A DNA stretch of 64,000 nucleotides, taken from assembly GCF_019670105.1 (NCBI RefSeq), contig NZ_AP023032.1:94501-158500 (forward strand). Reading direction: 5' to 3'. The notes under the pieces were generated by a model. That model was not told the origin of the DNA. It saw only the letters and a program-made list of their open reading frames with translations, and did not search any database. This stretch comes from Agarivorans albus. Its GTDB lineage: Bacteria; Pseudomonadota; Gammaproteobacteria; Enterobacterales; Celerinatantimonadaceae. Shown piece by piece: positions 59,201 to 64,000 of this stretch. The first letter of the stretch is position 1; every line of letters starts with the position of its first letter. Both the position numbers and the translations under genes were made by a program.

Positions 59201-61584
59201 ACCCGCATGGTATTGTCATCGATATAGCTTATGCCAAATTCTTCCGTAGGCTCTTCAGGTTGTTCGCTAGTGTTCACCGAGAAACTAGTGCTGTCGCTTG
59301 CTGTGACCGCTTGGTTATCGCTGGCTACAACACGCAATTGATAAGTGCCAGCGCTTAGATTGGTAATGTTTGTTTGGTAAGGGGCAGCGTTATCACTGGC
59401 CAGCAACTGTTCATTTGCCCCAGGAGCCGTTAGGTAAAAGTTGACTGAATTTATCGACCCATCACTGTCGTTAGCTGTTGCGGTGATAGTGACATCATCA
59501 CCTTCGTTTAGCGAACCGTTAGGAGCGGATACAGACACAGTAGGTGGTTGATTGCTAGGTGGCGTTTCGCCACCACCTGTGCCTTGTTCAAATACTGCTG
59601 TATCGCTCACAATGTATTGGCTCAGTACCGCATCTTGAACTTTAAACTCGATGTCGTAGCTTTGGCCTAAAGTGGCACTTACTTCGCGGTAGTATTCGCC
59701 ATTTTCTAGCGTAGCTGGTCGACAATCACCGTTAATACACAAGTAGTTCCAAGTCGCAGTCCAGCCTTCGTCGAGGTGATAAACACGCATGGTGGTGTCG
59801 TCTATATAGCTAATGCCAAAAGCTGGTTTTGGCTCTGCCACTGGCACATCTTTAATTACTACGTTTACCACTTCACTTAAAGTGGTTTCGCCAGTGATAT
59901 CTGTGGCTAGTGCTTGAATGCTGCTTACATCGTTACCATCAACTTGGCTGGCAAGAGTAAAAACATAGGGGGCGGTAGTTGCTACCAAGTTTGCTTGGCT
60001 TTGACCATTTACCAGCAAGCTAACTGAGGCTATGCCATCACTGTCGCTAGCGCTCACTGTTACTTCTGTCGATTGGCCACGCACAATTTCGATATTGCCG
60101 CTGGCTTGAATTGCCACTTGGGTATTGGCACTAATCACTTCAAGATTAACACTGTGGTTACTGCTAGAGCCTGCTGCGTCTACGGCTGTAATCGTTAGAT
60201 TATTGCTGCCAGCTTGTAAGTTGCTAGCGGCGATAGTCCAGTTGTAAACTGAATTGCCAAGATTTTGGCTAGGGTAGGCAATACCGTTAATGTTTAGGTC
60301 AACTAGACTTACTCCCTCTGGGCTATCAACAATGGTGCAACTGTAGTTGAGATCTTGCCCCTGGTTAATTGGGCTGCTGGGCTGTGCAGAACAATTTGAG
60401 AATACTGGACCATTGTTTTGCTCACCTGCCAAAATAAAGCCATTTTCTGAACTGACTAAATCAATAAAGTGCAGCTTAATTTCAGGGTTTTGTTGCACAC
60501 GAGAGTCAGTGTATTTAAAGAAGTTAGCGCCCGCTTGGTCGGCAGCACTTTCCCACTGCGGTTGAGCGGTCCAGTCTGCGTTGATGTAATGCCATGCTTT
60601 ATTGACTGTACGCATGATTTCGGCATTTTTTTCAGTAAACCAATCGAGGTTATTAACAATAGTTACTGGGTTAGCACTGCCTTGAGCAACTTGCTGACTC
60701 GAATTGAAGGGAAGTTTGTAGTCGTACTGCACACCTAGATCGCCATGTGGAGTAACTTCGGCAATAAACAGCGGTAAGCCTTCAATTTCGGCAATCTCGG
60801 CTTCTTCGTTAATATCACTGTTAAATTGCGATACCCCCACCCAATCTACATATTGTTTACCGGGCCAATACCCCTGTTCGGTATTGCCCAGAGCCTGATT
60901 ACTCGGACGTCCAGTTCCGTGGTAGGCGTCTGATTGCCAAACATGAGCAACGTTAGTTACTCCCTGCGCGTCTAAAAAGCTGCGTACGTGTTTAAAAATG
61001 CCGCGGAAATGTTCGAAGCTTAAACCATGGGCATCGCCATTAAATTCATAACAGGTTCGCAAAAAGAAACCGGTTTCATTGTGAAGTTTGAAAAAATCAG
61101 CTAACTCAATTAACAGGTCGTCATAAGCGCCGTCGTTATATAAGCTGGGAGCTTGCGCGTTTCCAGGACAAAACATGCCAAGTGCTACTACTTCAGGTTG
61201 ATAGTTTTCAATCACCCATTGCGCGTTTTGTACTCCTGATCCCCATTGGTTTCGGCGCTCACTATCGGCACAGCCTTGGGCTTGATTGGAGTTGTAGTTG
61301 TCGAGGTTTTTTAAGCCATCTAAACCTTTAAAACAGTAGTTGGTGACGTCTTCGGTCGCCCCGCGGGTGAGGGTGGTGTACATGGTAAAACCATGTGGAC
61401 GAGGTAATGAAGGGTCGGCCATGTATTGCTCGATAGAGACTTGGTCCTGACCTAAAATAAATAAGCGTTTACCATCAACAGGTATGCTTGGCTTTCCTGC
61501 AGCGTAAGCATTGCTGACTATTAAACTTGCTCCAGCAATGAGTGCGCAGCGTAACAGGCTGAGTTGCGGTTTTTGTATGTCCAT
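56257..61584 (-). CDS. Giant exported GH26-like glycosidase / di-heme cytochrome fusion
   Basis: A 1775-residue secreted protein. Signal peptide residues 1-28. Residues about 35-385 are a TIM-barrel domain like GH26/ManB mannanases: CYEFNG with candidate acid/base E180, WPGKQYVDWVGVS and PLFIAEVTPHG with candidate nucleophile E276. Residues 395-580 are Ig-like. Two similar modules, 589-651 and 783-845 (FGISYIDD...LCINGDCR), each precede an Ig-like PPTVSVS-type repeat. Residues about 1055-1165 match the COG4315/lipoprotein_15 repeat (SQCNGNCATTWPPF). The last 300 residues are a di-heme oxidoreductase (DHOR) with CESCH (1537-1541), CSGCH (1650-1654), RTTPLWGLG and FMHDGRAKGLDAAV. Substrate and redox partner unknown. 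Confidence 0.85.
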   Translation of the reverse strand: MDIQKPQLSLLRCALIAGASLIVSNAYAAGKPSIPVDGKRLFILGQDQVSIEQYMADPSLPRPHGFTMYTTLTRGATEDVTNYCFKGLDGLKNLDNYNSNQAQGCADSERRNQWGSGVQNAQWVIENYQPEVVALGMFCPGNAQAPSLYNDGAYDDLLIELADFFKLHNETGFFLRTCYEFNGDAHGLSFEHFRGIFKHVRSFLDAQGVTNVAHVWQSDAYHGTGRPSNQALGNTEQGYWPGKQYVDWVGVSQFNSDINEEAEIAEIEGLPLFIAEVTPHGDLGVQYDYKLPFNSSQQVAQGSANPVTIVNNLDWFTEKNAEIMRTVNKAWHYINADWTAQPQWESAADQAGANFFKYTDSRVQQNPEIKLHFIDLVSSENGFILAGEQNNGPVFSNCSAQPSSPINQGQDLNYSCTIVDSPEGVSLVDLNINGIAYPSQNLGNSVYNWTIAASNLQAGSNNLTITAVDAAGSSSNHSVNLEVISANTQVAIQASGNIEIVRGQSTEVTVSASDSDGIASVSLLVNGQSQANLVATTAPYVFTLASQVDGNDVSSIQALATDITGETTLSEVVNVVIKDVPVAEPKPAFGISYIDDTTMRVYHLDEGWTATWNYLCINGDCRPATLENGEYYREVSATLGQSYDIEFKVQDAVLSQYIVSDTAVFEQGTGGGETPPSNQPPTVSVSAPNGSLNEGDDVTITATANDSDGSINSVNFYLTAPGANEQLLASDNAAPYQTNITNLSAGTYQLRVVASDNQAVTASDSTSFSVNTSEQPEEPTEEFGISYIDDNTMRVYHVDQGWTADWNYLCINGDCRSANLDSGIYYRDVSGALGQSYDLEFKVQDNSLSQFIVERKGVVFLAGNTPPSNQAPSVSLSTSPTNTVLAGETLALSATAEDSDGSITSLRFYAAAPNATESLIAEINSAPYTTTISNVIAGVYQLRVEASDNDGATAEDSATIEVQAGSQPSINLSGPATIKQGEDWIITPSLSNWPIAEGEQHFHLVIDGEDLGPQYSSAAITISDLAVGSHTAVAKLANADHSFTGVEASLSVNVEAFINDTVTLVNDPVLGNYLSAGSDASQPGLTLYTFDVDNAGASQCNGNCATTWPPFIVNSASEIKAPSGVSGLGVSARQDGSLQLTLNNEPLYYFSGDNNLGDTSGHGINSVWWVADLPSASFADNTWQKSVVPACADMYSGGSIPIYGYHIYTQNNQVIFQAGSELASKVWGSNARTVFFRNNSEGRLKLLGSVEATRNGDSAAMTVPSDWLTGNSVYYVSFERLVTPLENELGDALAYHDSALYGLNKGCVNGAYTGESEDFAGWLRFQHPQGFFNDHNVFNERIDPVNQSAGHFKNVPRFTISLLQDEPGKDLLFQVDLTYESYSTLDSTIDITWSGIEGSEERAGGGSPRHSLSNQCAPSDASGNIAICNLGQGLSYGQNIDWELRVIPKDSADFNLYTQMLYYVKGHGWAKESSDPRALLGGEASIDAFGANEFERAAAFMQHEHTSSLKVVRDFVEQHEDLRVNIGDDVNPGFNTCESCHINDGRSQVIFDVPNVGPRIAPPLIGLGLLEQVNFAGKAGFGWEGNRATIEDSVRFALTTDFGVSNPDATMVERLTNYSQFVGVPQRDKSLLFDADVLAGEDLFNNAMQCSGCHTETQITAKGDVIRPYSDLLTHDLGDGLFRTTPLWGLGRTADVAAFSMDMIVNGQKNAAHAVAQRESRPADESTVLFMHDGRAKGLDAAVRAHNGEASAAREAFETATPAEQEQLLKFLRSL

Positions 61585-61980
61585 ATATCTCTCGCATTTA
61601 GTTTGATTAGCTGTGCTAACTCGTAGTCAGCCGCTAAAAAAGGGTTCTAAATCTAATTTTTTGTTTTATTTCAGTTATTTAAATCTAAAGCCTGAATGTT
61701 TATCTCACTTTAATTTTCCTGCGGCGGCTACAAAATCACCACCTAAGGTTAAGTGTCTGTGACCTTGATCGGTGTAATTGTTAATGGCTTGTGAGCAGGG
61801 TCTTACAAATGGCGCTTTTCTAAATGAATAAACATCACCTGATGTGATAAAACATTTGTAACCGGTTTCATTGAGCGTCTAAAATTATAAAATGTATGCG
61901 GGATTTTGAGGAGCAGATCTGGCATAAGCATAGTGATGGCTTAAACGAGGAAAGCCGTCACTACGCTTAGAATATCGAGG
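61585..61980. promoter_or_regulatory. Upstream region of the giant fusion gene
   Basis: Almost 400 bases without a gene. It holds an inverted repeat ATCAC-CTGAT-GTGAT at 61834-61848 and AT-rich stretches near 61640-61700 that probably include the promoter of the fusion gene. Confidence 0.4.
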
Positions 61981-62607
61981 TTACTTTTTCTCTATTGCGA
62001 ACCCATCGACTCGAACTTCAAGTTCTTTGTCTAAGCTAAGTTCTTGGCTAGTGTCGACTTCTAATAAGCTAAATATCTCCACTTGGGTATTGTTACCAGT
62101 GTTGAAATCTACCGCGACCTGTCTGAAACACTTTTTATTATCGCCTTGAGGCGCAAGTGCTAGGTCTTTTACGTGCGCTTTAGCATCAGCTAACACGGTG
62201 CCTGCCAAAGGCGCATTGGGGATCACTTCGCGAACACCAAAGTGTAATTGAGTAGGAGAGTTAGCGCCTTTTTTGTCGCAGTAATAAAGTGAGAAGCTCA
62301 TATCGGTATTGGCAGGTAAACCACTAACAATTTGGCTTAAGCCCGGTTTAGAGTTGAAGTCATGGTTTGATACGTCTCGCTTAAAGCGAAAACGAGAAGA
62401 ACCCTCGTCACCAAAGGCACTATCTTTAGAGCTACCAACATCACCTAAGCCGCCACTTGAGTCTTCATGAGACAACCAAACCGAGCTTTTACCTTTATCT
62501 GCACGGTACTCGGTAAGCTGCGGATCTTGAACATAGGCCTGAGCCGAAAATGCTAAACAAGCAGTAAACATGGTGGCACTTAAAGCTAATTTTTTTTGTA
62601 TGCGCAT
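61981..62607 (-). CDS. Exported beta-rich protein of unknown function
   Basis: A 208-residue protein with signal peptide ending at SAQA-YVQDP. The mature domain is beta-strand rich with two cysteines (LYYCDKK and NKKCFRQV), an SxxGGLGDVGSSK loop and SGLPANTDMSFSLYYC, a layout like carbohydrate-binding modules of polysaccharide-active enzymes. No family is recognised. It lies upstream of the fusion gene on the same strand with about 400 bases between, so a common role in glycan use is possible but not shown. Confidence 0.6.
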   Translation of the reverse strand: MRIQKKLALSATMFTACLAFSAQAYVQDPQLTEYRADKGKSSVWLSHEDSSGGLGDVGSSKDSAFGDEGSSRFRFKRDVSNHDFNSKPGLSQIVSGLPANTDMSFSLYYCDKKGANSPTQLHFGVREVIPNAPLAGTVLADAKAHVKDLALAPQGDNKKCFRQVAVDFNTGNNTQVEIFSLLEVDTSQELSLDKELEVRVDGFAIEKK

Positions 62608-62931
62608 AGGTAGTCCCTTTAGTTACTAATAACGTCTCTCCAGATTAATTGTATTATTATATAATTTAACCGCGGTGTGCTGTGAGCATTCTCGCGTTTT
62701 TGAACACCTTTTATACATGTTAAAAGACCTGAATATGGCTACACTCTGAAAGGGGCTTTAGCGGGTAACTTTTTTTGTAAATCATTAAAAGGTAATGGCT
62801 TTTATCCGCAGATAGCCAACGAAGCTAGGGGCGCTACCTTTGGCTGAAAGGAGATAAAATACGGGCGACGCGGAATGAAAAAAGGCCGATTTCTCGGCCT
62901 TTTTATTTTGAACTAACGGGCAACAGCGTTG
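62608..62931. other. Intergenic region with terminator
   Basis: Promoter region of the exported protein gene on its left and, at 62878-62905, a terminator: AAAGGCCGA/TCGGCCTTT with an inner TTTC loop and T/A runs on both sides, ending the minus-strand gene from the right. Nothing else seen. Confidence 0.75.
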
Positions 62932-64000
62932 TTAGGCATTATCTGCCACTCGTGCATCTTGCACCTTCGTCATCAAGTCTTGGGCTTTCTTCATTACTGC
63001 GCCAGCTTCTTTGGTGCGGCGTTTTTTCAGCAAGTAATCAGAGAAGCGAAGGTATTTGTTAGCCATTGTTTGGCGAGTTTCAATTAAGTGAGAAAAATCG
63101 TCGGGCAAGTCTTTAGCCATGCTGTCTACTTCTTTGGCCATTTTATCTAGGGTTTTCACCCGAGTAAGGCCATTGATACGCTCTTGTAATTGACTAAAGT
63201 GGTTTTGGTAAAACACTTCAGCAGCTTGATAGGGAAACTCTGCTTCTTGCTCATCGGCGATAGCTTGTTTGTAGCTAGCCATAGCTGCAATGGCCGTTTT
63301 TAGCTCAAGTGCTCGAGCAATACGCTCTTGCTGTTGTTCGCTGTTGGCGAAGAAGGTTTCACCTGTTTCAATCATTTGCGCTAACGCAACCACATCAAGC
63401 TGGTCGGCCGCTTTATCAAATAACTGAGTAAATACCTGTTCAGATTTTTCGTTAGGCGCAAACTGGTAGTCAGTTCTCACTTGCAGCAAATCTTGGTAAA
63501 TCGTGTAAACGTCATCGCCATCTTCACTATGTTGATAACGACCTTGCTCTAAATGTAAGTCGAGTCGCTGAACCAATGCTTCAACCGTGCCCATCCACCC
63601 TTGGTTCACGTCTTCAGCAATTAAGGCCAAGCTGTATGAATCTGGGTAAATGCGGTTTACTTCCTGCAGCAAAGATTGGATAGCGTAATAATCTGGGTAA
63701 GCGTTTTGGCGATTATTAAGTAAATCGTCGATTTGTTTCTCGTAAAAATCGATCACCAAACGTTGCTTGTCTCTTAGCAAGGCTTGTTTTGGCACATGCT
63801 GTTTTGCCGGAATGGTATTTAGCATAGGCAAAAACTGCTGCGGGCTTAAGCTCACTAAGTCTTGATTGGCTGAGTTCTCTCGCTGTAGTCGGCTTAATTC
63901 TTGTTGGCTATGCTTTAGCTGACCATCCATTTGCTGGAAACCATAACTGAGCGCACCGGCAACACCAACAATGGCAATCACACTTAAGCTGGGCTTTAAA
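62932..64000 (-). CDS. Membrane-anchored coiled-coil protein, N-terminus cut by window end
   Basis: The frame is open through the right edge; an internal GTG at 63981 is unlikely to be the true start because LKPSLS precedes it in frame. A hydrophobic helix (VIAIVGVAGALSYGFQQ) is followed by about 330 residues of charged, Gln-rich helices (QLKHSQQELSRLQREN and several TPR-like or coiled segments) ending in a basic KKRRTKEAGAVMKKAQDL. It may be a protein kinase-type or other membrane protein whose catalytic part lies outside the window; this cannot be decided here. Confidence 0.6.
   Translation of the reverse strand, partial: LKPSLSVIAIVGVAGALSYGFQQMDGQLKHSQQELSRLQRENSANQDLVSLSPQQFLPMLNTIPAKQHVPKQALLRDKQRLVIDFYEKQIDDLLNNRQNAYPDYYAIQSLLQEVNRIYPDSYSLALIAEDVNQGWMGTVEALVQRLDLHLEQGRYQHSEDGDDVYTIYQDLLQVRTDYQFAPNEKSEQVFTQLFDKAADQLDVVALAQMIETGETFFANSEQQQERIARALELKTAIAAMASYKQAIADEQEAEFPYQAAEVFYQNHFSQLQERINGLTRVKTLDKMAKEVDSMAKDLPDDFSHLIETRQTMANKYLRFSDYLLKKRRTKEAGAVMKKAQDLMTKVQDARVADNA

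Noticed and set aside
1..64000. CRISPR array, rRNA, tRNA, integrase or phage structural genes
   Set aside because: None seen: no regularly spaced repeats, no cloverleaf-like intergenic sequence and no phage-type proteins.

Overview
The window looks like chromosomal DNA of a marine, polysaccharide-using gammaproteobacterium of the Alteromonadales/Vibrionales type (an Agarivorans-like organism would fit). This is inferred from gene content: nirBDC, folX-folM-folE, RhlE and DbpA helicases, ohr/ohrR, a betaine ABC importer, several chemotaxis and exported solute-binding proteins, a GH5 lipoprotein and a very large secreted carbohydrate-active protein. No rRNA, tRNA, CRISPR array, prophage or complete insertion sequence was seen. 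The mobile or decayed DNA recognised is one pair of miniature inverted-repeat elements and one chemoreceptor pseudogene.

Layout. 1-3.4 kb: end of an alkaline phosphatase, a DUF3299 protein, then a second, lipoprotein-type alkaline phosphatase with starch-binding-like N-terminal modules. 3.5-10.3 kb: PaiB-like protein, cold-shock/DUF1294 membrane protein, acetyltransferase, small lipoproteins, the divergent ohr/ohrR pair with two palindromic operators, a MATE exporter and metY behind a structured leader. 10.4-15.7 kb: GH5 lipoprotein, solute-binding protein, and a PepSY/response regulator/histidine kinase set. 15.7-21.6 kb: a minus-strand TolC-HlyD-ABC-2 permease-ABC-2 permease export operon without an ATPase, a perfect palindrome before it, and a dead methyl-accepting chemotaxis gene. 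21.6-26 kb: DUF805, YgjP-like metallopeptidase, EamA exporter, YjeH-type amino acid exporter, a solute-binding protein and two unlisted small ORFs.

26.3-31 kb: nirB-nirD-nirC-cobA, assimilation or detoxification of nitrite plus the siroheme branch needed by NirB, behind a good FNR-like site. 31-34.4 kb: an Lrp/AsnC regulator, DUF3565 and DUF3833 proteins and folX-folM-folE, the tetrahydromonapterin set. 34.4-40.5 kb: rhlE, RidA, TfoX-N, acetyltransferase and YaiI proteins, MITE copy A, and a solute-binding protein/chemoreceptor pair with a CRP-like site. 40.6-45.1 kb: PPOX protein, MarR regulator and a divergent betaine-type ABC operon. 45.1-52.7 kb: acetyltransferases, two tandem unknown exported paralogues, a racemase, a cold-shock protein and a run of small metabolic genes. 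52.7-56.2 kb: a beta-barrel protein whose stop codon is shared with MITE copy B, dbpA and a NYN-domain protein.

56.2-64 kb: the most unusual gene, a 1775-residue exported protein joining a GH26-like glycosidase domain, Ig-like and repeated carbohydrate-binding-like modules, a COG4315-type repeat and a C-terminal di-heme c-type oxidoreductase domain. An unknown exported beta-rich protein and the truncated gene for a coiled-coil membrane protein follow to the right edge.
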